Positions 18,346-27,048 of a stretch of 64,000 bases of DNA are shown here, in pieces. The translations under genes and the position numbers were made by a program. The notes under the pieces are model-generated. The model made no database searches, was not told the DNA's origin, and was given only the letters and a program-made list of their open reading frames with translations. How positions within the stretch are numbered: position 1 is the stretch's first letter; every line of letters starts with the position of its first letter. The stretch is from Agromyces mediolanus (GTDB lineage Bacteria; Actinomycetota; Actinomycetes; Actinomycetales; Microbacteriaceae): the NCBI RefSeq assembly GCF_014648575.1, contig NZ_BMRJ01000002.1, positions 499,697 through 563,696 of the forward strand. The letters are read 5' to 3'.

Positions 18346-20298
18346 ATGTCGACGGCAGGACGGGCCCGGCGGCCGGGCGGAGCGAGGCCGGGGCGGCAGC
18401 GCCCCACGACCATGACCGCGGCGATGATCGTCGCGGGGGTCGTCATCTTCCTCCTCCTCGCGGTGCCGCTGATCGTTCAGGTGATCACGGCGTTCCGCGG
18501 CCCGTTCCTGCCGTTCGGCGTCGCCTCCGCGCAGTGGGGCGTCTCGAACTTCGTCACCCTCTGGGAGCTCCGGGAGGACTTCTGGTCGGTGCTCGGCGCC
18601 ACGGGCGCCTTCGTCGGCGGCTCGACGCTGCTGTCGCTGCTCATGGCCTTCGGCCTGGCCTGGGTGACGGTGCGCACCGACTTCCCGTTCCGCCGGGTGA
18701 TCGGCGTGCTCGTGATCGTGCCGTACATCATCCCGCCGATCGTGAAGGCGCAGGCGTACCTGCTCATGGTCTCGCCCGAGACGGGCGTGCTGAACCAGCT
18801 GCTGCGGCTCCTGCCGTGGACGGGCGACGTGCCGATCGACCCCTACGCCTTCGGCACCCTCATCCTGATCCAGGCCCTCACGAACGTGACGTTCCCGTAC
18901 CTGATGATCGTGCCGATCCTCACGAACATGGACGGCTCGCTCGAGGAGTCGGCCCGCGCCTCGGGCGCGAGCTGGGGCGAGACGCTCCGCCGGGTCACCC
19001 TGCCGATGCTCTGGCCGGGCCTCCTCGGCGTCGCCGTGCTCACCTTCATCCTCGGCCTCGGCAGCCTCGAGGTGCCGCTGCTGTTCGGCCAGGAGTCCGG
19101 CCGCTCGATCTTCGCGCTGAAACTCTGGACGCTGATCAGCTCGAACGCGGGCGAGCTGCCGCAGTACGGGCTCGCGGCGGCCTGGGGCCTCGTCTTCCTC
19201 GTCATCACGACGATCGCCTTCGCGGTGTACCTGCGGGCGACGCGGAACGCCGAGCGGCGCGCCTCGGTCTCCGGCAAGGGCTTCCGGCCCACGACGATGA
19301 AGCTCGGCGCGTGGCGCATCCCCGTCGCGATCGGCGTCGCGATCTTCATCCTGCTGACCGCGGTGCTGCCGCTCTTCGCCCTGTTCTGGGCGGCGATCAC
19401 GCCGTACCCGATCGCGTTCAGCTTCACCGCGCTCGTCGAGCAGACCCAGTTCGGCTCCTTCGCCGCGGTGCTCGCCGACGGCGAGTTCTGGGCCTCGCTC
19501 GGCCGCACCCTCGTGATCGCGGGCGGCAGCGCCACGATCGCCTGCGTCGCGGCGACCGTGCTCGCCTACGGCATCGCCCGCAGCACCTCGACGTGGTGGA
19601 CCCGCGCGGTCGACCTCTTCGCCTCCTCCTCGGTGGCGATCCCGGCGACGATCGCGGGCTTCGCGATGTTCCTGCTGTTCATGGTCATCAACCCGGTCAT
19701 CCCGATCGCGGGCACCGTGCTCGCGCTCGTCATCGCGTACTCGTACCGGGTGTCGATCGCGTACCGGGCCTCGTACAGCGCGACGCTGCAGATCCGCACC
19801 GAGCTGGAGGAGGCGGCGCTCACGAGCGGCGCGAGCCGGCTCGCGACGTTCCGCCGGGTGATCGCCCCGCTGCTGCTGCCGACGGTGCTCGCGGTGTGGA
19901 TCCAGGTGTTCATCCTCGGCACGAACGAGTTCACACTGCCCGCCTTCCTCGCGACGCCCGAGTCGCGACCGCTGTCGATGTACGTCTACGCGATGATCAA
20001 CCCGCGCTCGGCGCAGCTCTACGCGCCCGACCAGGGCGCGGCGATGGCGCTGGTCTTCACGCTGCTCGTGTTCCTCATCGGCTACGGGCTGCAGTGGGCC
20101 GTGTCGCTCCGGGCGATCGGCCGCGCCAAGCGTCGGCCGGGCCTGCCCGGCCTCGGCTCGCGGAGCGGCAAGCCCCCGGTCGCGCCCGCGCCCGACACGA
20201 TCTCCATCGCCGCGCAGGAGCACCAGGAGCACCGCGCGCGTACGAAGCTCCGCACGCCGGACGCAGCCGGCAGCGAGCGCTCGGTCAGTCGCAGCTGA
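18346..20298 (+). CDS. ABC importer permease, two fused domains
   Basis: A 650-residue membrane protein carrying two BPD_transp_1 domains in one chain, about residues 60-290 and 340-580, roughly 12 helices. Each has its EAA loop for contacting the ATPase: EESARASGASWGETLRRV near residue 200 and EEAALTSGASRLATFRRV near 487. Fused permeases are typical of the iron(III)/thiamine/2-aminoethylphosphonate group rather than PotBC. The start is three bases after the lipoprotein stop. The polar tail past residue 590 is probably cytoplasmic. Confidence 0.92.
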   Translation: MSTAGRARRPGGARPGRQRPTTMTAAMIVAGVVIFLLLAVPLIVQVITAFRGPFLPFGVASAQWGVSNFVTLWELREDFWSVLGATGAFVGGSTLLSLLMAFGLAWVTVRTDFPFRRVIGVLVIVPYIIPPIVKAQAYLLMVSPETGVLNQLLRLLPWTGDVPIDPYAFGTLILIQALTNVTFPYLMIVPILTNMDGSLEESARASGASWGETLRRVTLPMLWPGLLGVAVLTFILGLGSLEVPLLFGQESGRSIFALKLWTLISSNAGELPQYGLAAAWGLVFLVITTIAFAVYLRATRNAERRASVSGKGFRPTTMKLGAWRIPVAIGVAIFILLTAVLPLFALFWAAITPYPIAFSFTALVEQTQFGSFAAVLADGEFWASLGRTLVIAGGSATIACVAATVLAYGIARSTSTWWTRAVDLFASSSVAIPATIAGFAMFLLFMVINPVIPIAGTVLALVIAYSYRVSIAYRASYSATLQIRTELEEAALTSGASRLATFRRVIAPLLLPTVLAVWIQVFILGTNEFTLPAFLATPESRPLSMYVYAMINPRSAQLYAPDQGAAMALVFTLLVFLIGYGLQWAVSLRAIGRAKRRPGLPGLGSRSGKPPVAPAPDTISIAAQEHQEHRARTKLRTPDAAGSERSVSRS

Positions 20299-20347
20299 CC
20301 GGGCGGCGCCGGGGCGGCGGGCGGTGGGATGCCGGCCGCCCCGGCGC

Positions 20348-20353
20348 TTGACA
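20348..20353 (+). promoter_or_regulatory. -35-like TTGACA before gabT
   Basis: A consensus TTGACA lies 124 bases before the gabT start, just upstream of the first TGTACA of the paired operator. No good -10 occurs 16-18 bases on, so an activator bound to the TGTACA pair may be needed. Confidence 0.4.
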
Positions 20354-20359
20354 CCGCGC

Positions 20360-20396
20360 TGTACACCGCGTCCAGTGCGGTGGCATCCGATGTACA
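20360..20396. promoter_or_regulatory. paired TGTACA elements upstream of gabT
   Basis: TGTACA at 20360-20365 and 20391-20396 begin 31 bases apart; the second is the centre of the palindrome GATGTACATC. The first is followed by CCGCGTC, the same as at 3093 before the PucR-type gene, with the same 31-base step. It is a likely binding site for that regulator at the GABA operon promoter. Confidence 0.6.
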
Positions 20397-20476
20397 TCAG
20401 GGCGTCGCGGGACGCGGGGGAGCCGACCTAGCATTGCGGTCATCCTCCCCCGTCGTCACTTGCATCGGAGCAACCA

Positions 20477-21835
20477 ATGACCCTCGTCGACACCCCGGCC
20501 ACCGCCACCGGAGGCCCCGCGCTCGCACAGGAGCGCCGCCTCGTCACCGCCATCCCCGGCCCCCGCTCGCAGGAGCTGCTGGCCCGCAAGGCGAGCGCCG
20601 TCGCCGCGGGCGTCGGCCACACCCTGCCGATCTCGGTCGTCGCTGCCGGCGGCGGCGTCGTCGTCGACGCCGACGGCAACTCGCTCATCGACCTCGGCTC
20701 CGGCATCGCGGTCACCGGCGTCGGCAACTCGGCCCCCCGCGTCGTCGAGGCCGTCACGGCCCAGCTGAACGCCTTCACGCACACCTGCTTCACCGTCTCG
20801 CCCTACGAGGGCTACGTCGCCGTCGCCGAGAAGCTCAACGAGCTCACCCCCGGCGACCACGTCAAGCGCACCGCCCTGTTCAACTCGGGCGCCGAGGCCG
20901 TCGAGAACGCCGTGAAGATCGCGCGTCACTACACGAAGAAGCAGGCCGTCGTCGCCTTCGACCACGCCTACCACGGCCGCACCAACCTCACCATGGGCCT
21001 CACGGCGAAGAACCAGCCGTACAAGAACGGCTTCGGCCCCTTCGCCCCCGAGATCTACCGCGCCCCGCTCAGCTACCCCTTCCGCGACGGCGGCCTCGAC
21101 GGCCGCGAGGCGGCGGCCCGCGCCATCCTCGGCATCGAGAAGCAGATCGGCGCCGAGAACCTCGCCGCGATCATCATCGAGCCCATCCAGGGCGAGGGCG
21201 GCTTCATCGTCCCGGCCCCGGGCTTCCTCGCCGCGCTCGTCGAGTGGGCGACGGCGAACGACGTCGTCTTCATCGCCGACGAGGTGCAGACCGGCTTCGC
21301 CCGCACCGGCGCCTGGTTCGCGAGCGAGCACGAGGGCATCGTGCCCGACCTCATCGTCACCGCGAAGGGCATCGCCGGCGGCCTCCCGCTCTCGGCCGTC
21401 ACCGGCCGCGCCGAGATCATGGACGCCGCCCAGGTCGGCGGCCTCGGCGGCACCTACACCGGCAGCCCGCTCGCCTGCGCCGCGGCGCTCGCGACGATCG
21501 AGACCTACGCCGAGGACGGCCTCGTCGAGCGCGCCAAGGAGATCGGCTCGGTGCTCATCGGCCGCCTGAACGCCCTGCGCACCGCCGACGCCCGCATCGG
21601 CGACGTCCGCGGCCGCGGCGCCATGGTCGCGATCGAGCTCGTCGACCCCGAGACCGGGGCCCCCGACGCCGCCCTCACCGGCAAGGTCGCGAAGTACGCC
21701 CACGAGCAGGGCGTCATCCTGCTCACCTGCGGCACCTACGGCAACGTGATCCGCTTCCTCCCGCCGCTCACGATCTCCGACGAGCTCCTCATCGAGGGCC
21801 TCGGCGTCGTGGCCGAGGGGCTCAAGCAGGCATGA
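20477..21835 (+). CDS. gabT: 4-aminobutyrate-2-oxoglutarate aminotransferase
   Basis: A class III PLP aminotransferase of 452 residues that transfers the amino group of GABA to 2-oxoglutarate, giving succinate semialdehyde and glutamate. FNSGAEAVENAVKIAR binds the cofactor phosphate, IADEVQTGFARTG holds the PLP-stacking Asp, and TAKGIAGG carries Lys297. It is the first gene of a six-gene operon; its stop overlaps the glutamate dehydrogenase start as ATGA. The operon context with gabD and an amine oxidase supports GABA over other omega-amino acids such as beta-alanine. Confidence 0.93.
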   Translation: MTLVDTPATATGGPALAQERRLVTAIPGPRSQELLARKASAVAAGVGHTLPISVVAAGGGVVVDADGNSLIDLGSGIAVTGVGNSAPRVVEAVTAQLNAFTHTCFTVSPYEGYVAVAEKLNELTPGDHVKRTALFNSGAEAVENAVKIARHYTKKQAVVAFDHAYHGRTNLTMGLTAKNQPYKNGFGPFAPEIYRAPLSYPFRDGGLDGREAAARAILGIEKQIGAENLAAIIIEPIQGEGGFIVPAPGFLAALVEWATANDVVFIADEVQTGFARTGAWFASEHEGIVPDLIVTAKGIAGGLPLSAVTGRAEIMDAAQVGGLGGTYTGSPLACAAALATIETYAEDGLVERAKEIGSVLIGRLNALRTADARIGDVRGRGAMVAIELVDPETGAPDAALTGKVAKYAHEQGVILLTCGTYGNVIRFLPPLTISDELLIEGLGVVAEGLKQA

Positions 21836-23115
21836 GCACCGTGATCGACGGGGCGGCGACCCTCGCCGCCCCCGTCGCGACGCCCCTCGAGGACGCCCGA
21901 GCCCAGCTCGCCGAGGCCATCGCGCTGCTCGGCTACAGCGACGGCACCCGGCAGATGCTCGCGACCCCGCGCCGCGAGCTCACCGTCGCCGTGCCGCTGC
22001 GCACCGACGCCGGCGAGACCCGCCTGTTCACCGGCTACCGGGTGCAGCACAACTTCAGCCGCGGCCCCGCCAAGGGCGGCCTCCGCTACGCGCCGAACGT
22101 GAACCTCGACGAGGTCCGCGCGCTCGCGATGTGGATGACCTGGAAGTGCGCGCTGCTCGACGTGCCGTACGGCGGCGCGAAGGGCGGCATCGCGATCGAC
22201 CCGCGCGAGCACTCGCAGGCGGAGCTCGAGCGCGTGACCCGCCGCTACACGAGCGAGATCCTGCCGATCATCGGGCCGGAGCGCGACATCCCCGCGCCCG
22301 ACATCGGCACCGACGAGCGCACGATGGCGTGGATCATGGACACCTACTCGGTGAACTCCGGGTACACCGTGCCCGGCATCGTGACCGGCAAGCCGATCGC
22401 GCTCGGCGGCTCGCAGGGGCGCGCGAGCGCCACCTCGCGCGGCGTCACCCACATCGCGCTCGCCGCGCTCCGCCACGCCGGCATCACCCAGAGGCAGGCC
22501 ACCGCGGCGGTGCAGGGCTTCGGCAAGGTCGGCGCCGACGCGGCCCGCTTCCTCGCCGAGGCCGGCGTCACCGTGCAGGCCGTCAGCGACCAGTACGGCG
22601 CCGTGTTCAACGCCGCGGGCCTCGACATCGAGGCGCTCGGCGACCACGTGCAGCGCACCGGCGCGGTCGTCGGCTTCGCCGGCGGCGAGGCGCTCGACGG
22701 CGCCGCCCTGCTCGAGCTCGAGGTCGACCTGCTCGTGCCGGCCGCCGTCGAGGGCGTGCTGCACGAGGGCAACGCCGGCCGGGTCGGCGCGAAGGTCATC
22801 GTCGAGGGCGCGAACGGCCCGACGACGCCCGACGCCGACCGGATCCTGCGCGAGCGGGGCATCCTCGTCGTCCCGGACATCCTCGCGAACGCCGGCGGCG
22901 TGATCGTCTCCTACTTCGAGTGGGTGCAGGCGAACCAGGCTTACTGGTGGCGCGCCGACGAGGTGGAGTCCAGACTGGAGGAGCGGATGCTGAGCGCCTG
23001 GGAGCACGTGCTGGGCTATGCCCGGTCGCGCGACCTCTCGCTCCGCACCGCCGCCACGGCGCTCGCGGTCGAACGCGTCGCCGAGGCGCACAAGCTGCGC
23101 GGCCTGTACCCCTGA
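21832..23115 (+). CDS. Glu/Leu/Phe/Val family dehydrogenase, probably NAD-glutamate dehydrogenase
   Basis: A 427-residue amino-acid dehydrogenase that oxidatively deaminates glutamate to 2-oxoglutarate and ammonia. The dimerisation half has RVQHNFSRGPAKGGLRY and DVPYGGAKGGIAID with the catalytic lysines; the Rossmann half has AAVQGFGKVGADAARFL. The C-terminal NAGGVIVSYFEWVQANQAYWW is typical of the RocG/GudB glutamate branch. Being coupled to gabT (ATGA overlap), it would regenerate the 2-oxoglutarate that GabT consumes. A leucine or valine preference cannot be excluded from sequence alone. Confidence 0.88.
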   Translation: MSTVIDGAATLAAPVATPLEDARAQLAEAIALLGYSDGTRQMLATPRRELTVAVPLRTDAGETRLFTGYRVQHNFSRGPAKGGLRYAPNVNLDEVRALAMWMTWKCALLDVPYGGAKGGIAIDPREHSQAELERVTRRYTSEILPIIGPERDIPAPDIGTDERTMAWIMDTYSVNSGYTVPGIVTGKPIALGGSQGRASATSRGVTHIALAALRHAGITQRQATAAVQGFGKVGADAARFLAEAGVTVQAVSDQYGAVFNAAGLDIEALGDHVQRTGAVVGFAGGEALDGAALLELEVDLLVPAAVEGVLHEGNAGRVGAKVIVEGANGPTTPDADRILRERGILVVPDILANAGGVIVSYFEWVQANQAYWWRADEVESRLEERMLSAWEHVLGYARSRDLSLRTAATALAVERVAEAHKLRGLYP

Positions 23116-23130
23116 TCAGGCCCGCTCCCT

Positions 23131-23170
23131 CCCGACTCGCCCGACGTCGATCGACGTCGGGCACGTCGGG
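23131..23170. repeat. 40-bp palindromic element, copy A
   Basis: A near-perfect 40-bp palindrome in the gap between glutamate dehydrogenase and gabD. The inner 24 bases (arms GCCCGACGTCGA and its complement, 23139-23162) are perfect. Outer arms CCCGACTCGCCCGAC and GTCGGGCACGTCGGG match a second 40-bp element at 40048. It may be a REP-like repeat or an mRNA hairpin. Confidence 0.65.
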
Positions 23171-23209
23171 GGTGCACCGCACGAACATCCATCGAAACGG
23201 AAGTCACAC

Positions 23210-24679
23210 ATGACGAACGCAACGCTTGAATCCTCGGTGCTCGACAAGGTCGAGGGCCGGCTGTTCATCGGGGGAGCCTGGGTCGACGCCGAGGGCGGCA
23301 AGACCCTCGAGGTCGCCGACCCCTCGACGGGCGACACCATCAAGGTCATCGCCGACGCCTCCCCGGCCGACGGCATCAAGGCGCTCGACGCGGCCGTCGC
23401 CGCGCAGGACGAGTGGGCCAAGGTCGCCCCGCGCCAGCGCGGCGAGCTGCTGCGCCGCGCCTTCGACCTGCTCACCGAGCGCAAGGAGGAGTTCGCGCTC
23501 CTCATGACCCTCGAGATGGGCAAGCCGATCGCCGAGGCCCGCGGCGAGGTCGTCTACGGCGGCGAGTTCCTCCGCTGGTTCAGCGAGGAGGCCGTGCGCA
23601 TCTCCGGCCGCTACGGCCTGAACCCCGAGGGCACCGGCCACATGGTCGTCTCGCAGCGCCCCGTCGGCCCCTCGTTCTTCATCACCCCGTGGAACTTCCC
23701 GCTCGCGATGGCGACCCGCAAGATCGCCCCCGCGCTCGCGGCCGGCTGCACCGTCGTCATCAAGCCCCCGGCCCTCACGCCGCTCACGACGATCGCGTTC
23801 GTGCAGCTGCTCGAGGAGGTCGGCCTGCCCAAGGGCGTCGTGAACGTCATCCCGACCTCGACCTCGTCGAAGGTCTCCGGCCCGATCATCGAGGACCCGC
23901 GCCTGCGCAAGCTCAGCTTCACGGGCTCGACCGAGGTCGGCCGCGCCCTCATGAAGCAGGCCGCCACCGGCATCCTGCGCACCTCGATGGAGCTCGGCGG
24001 CAACGCCCCCTTCGTCGTGTTCGAGGACGCCGACCTCGACAAGGCGGTCGACGGCGCGATGCTCGCGAAGTTCCGCAACATCGGCCAGGCCTGCACGGCG
24101 GCGAACCGCTTCATCGTGCACGAGAAGGTCGCCGCCGAGTTCTCGAAGCGCGTCGCCGAGCGCGTCGCCTCGTTCAAGGTCGGCCGCGGCACCGCGGACG
24201 ACGTGAACATCGGGCCGCTCATCGACGACAAGGCCGTGGCCTCGACCGACGAGCTCGTGCAGGACGCCGTGTCCAAGGGCGCCAAGGTGCTCACCGGCGG
24301 CACCGTCATCGACGGCGCCGGCTCGTTCTACGCGCCGACCGTGCTCGGCGACGTGTCGGCCGACGCGCGCCTGCTCCGCGAGGAGATCTTCGGGCCGGTG
24401 CTCGGCATCACCACCTTCGCCGACGAGGACGAGGCCGTGCGCCTCGCCAACGACACCGAGTACGGGCTCGTCTCGTACGTCTTCACCGAGGACCTGGCGC
24501 GCGGCCACCGCATGATCGAGCGCCTCGCCACGGGCATGATGGGCCTGAACACCGGCCTCGTCTCGAACGCGGCGGCGCCCTTCGGCGGCATCAAGCAGTC
24601 CGGCATCGGCCGCGAGGGCGGCGCAGAGGGCATCCACGAGTACCTCGACACCAAGTACACGCTCATCCCGGTGAGCTGA
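23210..24679 (+). CDS. gabD: succinate-semialdehyde dehydrogenase
   Basis: An aldehyde dehydrogenase of 489 residues that oxidises succinate semialdehyde, the product of GabT, to succinate. SMELGGNAPFVVF holds the general base and NIGQACTAANRF the nucleophile Cys295; [16 protein letters not shown] is the GabD-type C-terminus. It may also accept 4-aminobutanal from the putrescine oxidase encoded next. It is separated from glutamate dehydrogenase by a 94-base gap with the palindromic element, and GAAACGGAAG precedes the ATG. Confidence 0.92.
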   Translation: MTNATLESSVLDKVEGRLFIGGAWVDAEGGKTLEVADPSTGDTIKVIADASPADGIKALDAAVAAQDEWAKVAPRQRGELLRRAFDLLTERKEEFALLMTLEMGKPIAEARGEVVYGGEFLRWFSEEAVRISGRYGLNPEGTGHMVVSQRPVGPSFFITPWNFPLAMATRKIAPALAAGCTVVIKPPALTPLTTIAFVQLLEEVGLPKGVVNVIPTSTSSKVSGPIIEDPRLRKLSFTGSTEVGRALMKQAATGILRTSMELGGNAPFVVFEDADLDKAVDGAMLAKFRNIGQACTAANRFIVHEKVAAEFSKRVAERVASFKVGRGTADDVNIGPLIDDKAVASTDELVQDAVSKGAKVLTGGTVIDGAGSFYAPTVLGDVSADARLLREEIFGPVLGITTFADEDEAVRLANDTEYGLVSYVFTEDLARGHRMIERLATGMMGLNTGLVSNAAAPFGGIKQSGIGREGGAEGIHEYLDTKYTLIPVS

Positions 24680-24686
24680 GCGCGCG

Positions 24687-24722
24687 GGCGGATGCCGCGG
24701 GCGCACGCCTGCGGCATCCGCC
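24687..24722. terminator. 12-bp hairpin inside the GABA operon
   Basis: GGCGGATGCCGC and GCGGCATCCGCC pair perfectly over a 12-base loop, followed by TTCGTGTTT. It sits between gabD and the oxidase gene and would partly terminate or process the transcript. The arms are an inverted pair of the frequent heptamer GGATGCC. Confidence 0.6.
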
Positions 24723-24763
24723 TTCGTGTTTCTCCGAACGAACAGAAGCAGGAACCAGGAACC

Positions 24764-26128
24764 ATGGAACGCATCGAAACCGACGTCGTCGTGATCGGAG
24801 CCGGCGCCGCCGGCCTCACCGCCGCGACCGAGCTGAAGGCCGCGGGCAAGCGCGTCGTCGTGCTCGAGGCGCGTGACCGCGTCGGCGGCCGCCTCTGGAA
24901 CGGCGACTTCGACGGGCACCTGCTCGAGATCGGCGGCCAGTGGGTCTCGCCCGACCAGGACGCCCTGATCGAGACCCTCGCCGAGCTCGGCCTCGAGACC
25001 TACTCGCGCTACCGCGAGGGCGAGAACGTCTACATCGCGGAGGACGGCGAGCGCCGCCTCTTCGAGGGCGAGATCTTCCCGGTCCCCGCCAAGACGGAGG
25101 GCGAGATCCTCGGCCTCATCGAGAAGCTCGACGCGCTCGTCGCCGAGATCGACCCCGAGGCCCCCTGGGCGCACCCGCGCGCCAAGGAGCTCGACGAGAT
25201 CTCCTTCGCCGAGTGGCTCGGCACCCAGACCGACGACGAGGAGGCGAAGCTCAACATCGGCATGTTCATCGCCGGCGCGATGCTGACGAAGCCGACGCAC
25301 GCCTTCTCGGCCCTGCAGGCGCTGCTGATGGCCGCCTCGGCCGGCTCGTTCTCGCACCTCGTCGACGCGGACTTCATCCTCGACCAGCGCGTCGTCGGCG
25401 GCCTGCAGCAGGTGCCGCTCCGCCTCGCCGAGCGTCTCGGCGACGACGTCGTCAAGCTCGAGCAGCCCGTGCGCACCATCCGCTGGTCGCCGGAGGACCC
25501 GGCCGCGGGCGTCACCGTCGTGACCGACTCGCTCGAGGTCGCCGCCGAGCGCGTCATCCTCGCGCTCGCGCCGATCCTGTACTCGCGGATCAGCTACGAC
25601 CCGCCGCTGCCGCGCCGCCAGCACCAGCTGCACCAGCACCTCTCGATGGGCTTCGTGATCAAGGTGCACGCCGTCTACGAGACGCCGTTCTGGCGCGAGC
25701 AGGGCCTCTCGGGCACCGCGTTCAGCCCGTACGAGCTCTGCCACGAGGCGTACGACAACACGAACCACGGCGACACCCGCGGCACGCTCGTCGGCTTCGT
25801 CTCCGACGAGGAGGCCGACGGCGTCTTCTCGCTCTCCGCCGAGGAGCGCCAGGCGAAGATCCTCGAATCGCTCTCGCACTACTACGGCGAGCAGGCGAAG
25901 AACCCGGTGCTCTACTACGAGAGCGACTGGGGCAGCGAGGAGTGGACCCGCGGCGCCTACGCCGCGAGCTTCGACATGGGCGGCCTCGCCCGCTACGGCG
26001 CCGACCTGCGCGAGCCGGTGGGCCCGATCTCCTTCGCCTGCTCCGACATGGCGGGCAAGGGCTATCAGCACGTCGACGGCGCGATCCGCATGGGCCGCCT
26101 CGCCGCCGCCAACATCCTCCAGGGCTGA
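24764..26128 (+). CDS. puo: FAD-dependent amine oxidase, probably putrescine oxidase
   Basis: A 454-residue flavin monoamine oxidase with the dinucleotide motif VVVIGAGAAGLTAATEL at the N-terminus, then EARDRVGGRLWNG and a C-terminal SDMAGKGYQHVDGAIRMG flavin-binding block. Length and the C-terminal motif fit the actinobacterial putrescine oxidases, which make 4-aminobutanal, H2O2 and ammonia. Its place after gabT-gdh-gabD supports a putrescine-to-succinate route. Tyramine or another primary amine remains possible. Confidence 0.82.
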   Translation: MERIETDVVVIGAGAAGLTAATELKAAGKRVVVLEARDRVGGRLWNGDFDGHLLEIGGQWVSPDQDALIETLAELGLETYSRYREGENVYIAEDGERRLFEGEIFPVPAKTEGEILGLIEKLDALVAEIDPEAPWAHPRAKELDEISFAEWLGTQTDDEEAKLNIGMFIAGAMLTKPTHAFSALQALLMAASAGSFSHLVDADFILDQRVVGGLQQVPLRLAERLGDDVVKLEQPVRTIRWSPEDPAAGVTVVTDSLEVAAERVILALAPILYSRISYDPPLPRRQHQLHQHLSMGFVIKVHAVYETPFWREQGLSGTAFSPYELCHEAYDNTNHGDTRGTLVGFVSDEEADGVFSLSAEERQAKILESLSHYYGEQAKNPVLYYESDWGSEEWTRGAYAASFDMGGLARYGADLREPVGPISFACSDMAGKGYQHVDGAIRMGRLAAANILQG

Positions 26129-26137
26129 GCGCCGCCG

Positions 26138-27025
26138 ATGACTGCGAACACCGAGCCGGGCTACCGGATCGTCGTCGGCTACACCGCGGATGACTCGGGG
26201 GCCGACGCGCTCGCGCTGGGCGCCCGGATCGCCGGCGCCACGGAGGCCTCGCTCGAGGTCGTCATGGTGCTGCCGATCGAGGCGCGCGGCGGCGTCGTGC
26301 CCCGCGACCCGGGGCACGAGCGCCGGGTCAAGGAGCAGGCGCAGGCGTGGCTCGCCGAGGCCTCCGCCGGCCTCGGCGGCGCCGTCGACCAGGCGCTGCA
26401 CATCCGCTACGCCGACTCCTTCGCCGGGGGCCTCGTGGCCGCGGCGCACGAGTTCGGCGCGCGCCTCGTCGTCGTCGGGCCCGCCCGCGGCGGGCTGTTC
26501 GGCCGCACCCGCATCGGCTCGGTGGCGTCCGAACTGCTGCACTCGGCCGACGTGCCCGTCGCGCTCGCGCCCGTCGGCGCCCGCAAGCTGCCGGTCGCGG
26601 CGGGGCTCACCCGGGTCACCGCCGCCGTCGGCGGCACGCCCGGCGTCGTGCTCGAGGCATCCGTCGCGCTCGCCCGCCGGGCGCACGCGCCGCTGCGGCT
26701 GCTCTCCCTCGTGCCCATCGACCTGCCCGCGGGCGTCGACACCGGGCTCGTGAACCTCACGAGCACGGTCGCCGCCGAGCAGGCGCTCGAGGGCGCTCGC
26801 CGCGAGCTGCCCGCCGGCGTCGAGGCGAGCGCCGTCGTCGCCACCGGCCAGACGATCGAGGAGTCCGTCGGCGCGCTCGACTGGGAGCCGGGCGAGCTCG
26901 TGCTCGTCGGCTCGAGCCGGCTCGCGGCGCCGTCGCGCCTCTTCCTCGGCGGCACCGCGACCAAGATGCTCCGCGAGCTGCCGGTGCCCCTGATCGTGGT
27001 GCCCCGCGCCGCCCAGACCTCCTGA
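26138..27025 (+). CDS. universal stress protein, two Usp domains
   Basis: A 295-residue cytoplasmic protein with two UspA domains, residues 8-145 and 153-292. Each ends in a nucleotide-loop pattern: VVGPARGGLFGRTRIGSVA in the first and LVGSSRLAAPSRLFLGGTA in the second, the second being closer to the G2xG9xG ATP-binding rule. It lies nine bases after the oxidase and 23 before the permease. Usp genes often accompany transporters, so a regulatory role in uptake is likely; hydrogen peroxide from the oxidase could also explain it. Confidence 0.85.
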   Translation: MTANTEPGYRIVVGYTADDSGADALALGARIAGATEASLEVVMVLPIEARGGVVPRDPGHERRVKEQAQAWLAEASAGLGGAVDQALHIRYADSFAGGLVAAAHEFGARLVVVGPARGGLFGRTRIGSVASELLHSADVPVALAPVGARKLPVAAGLTRVTAAVGGTPGVVLEASVALARRAHAPLRLLSLVPIDLPAGVDTGLVNLTSTVAAEQALEGARRELPAGVEASAVVATGQTIEESVGALDWEPGELVLVGSSRLAAPSRLFLGGTATKMLRELPVPLIVVPRAAQTS

Positions 27026-27048
27026 CCCCACCCGAAAGACCTTCTGCA

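Noticed and set aside
15802-20397. A 1,500-codon open frame antisense to the ABC importer genes
   Set aside because: It is composed of Arg, Asp, His and Glu runs typical of antisense frames, and the importer genes on the other strand have full motifs.
20429-20434. TAGCAT as the gabT -10
   Set aside because: There is no -35 at 16-18 bases, and it lies 42 bases from the start codon; left open but not annotated.
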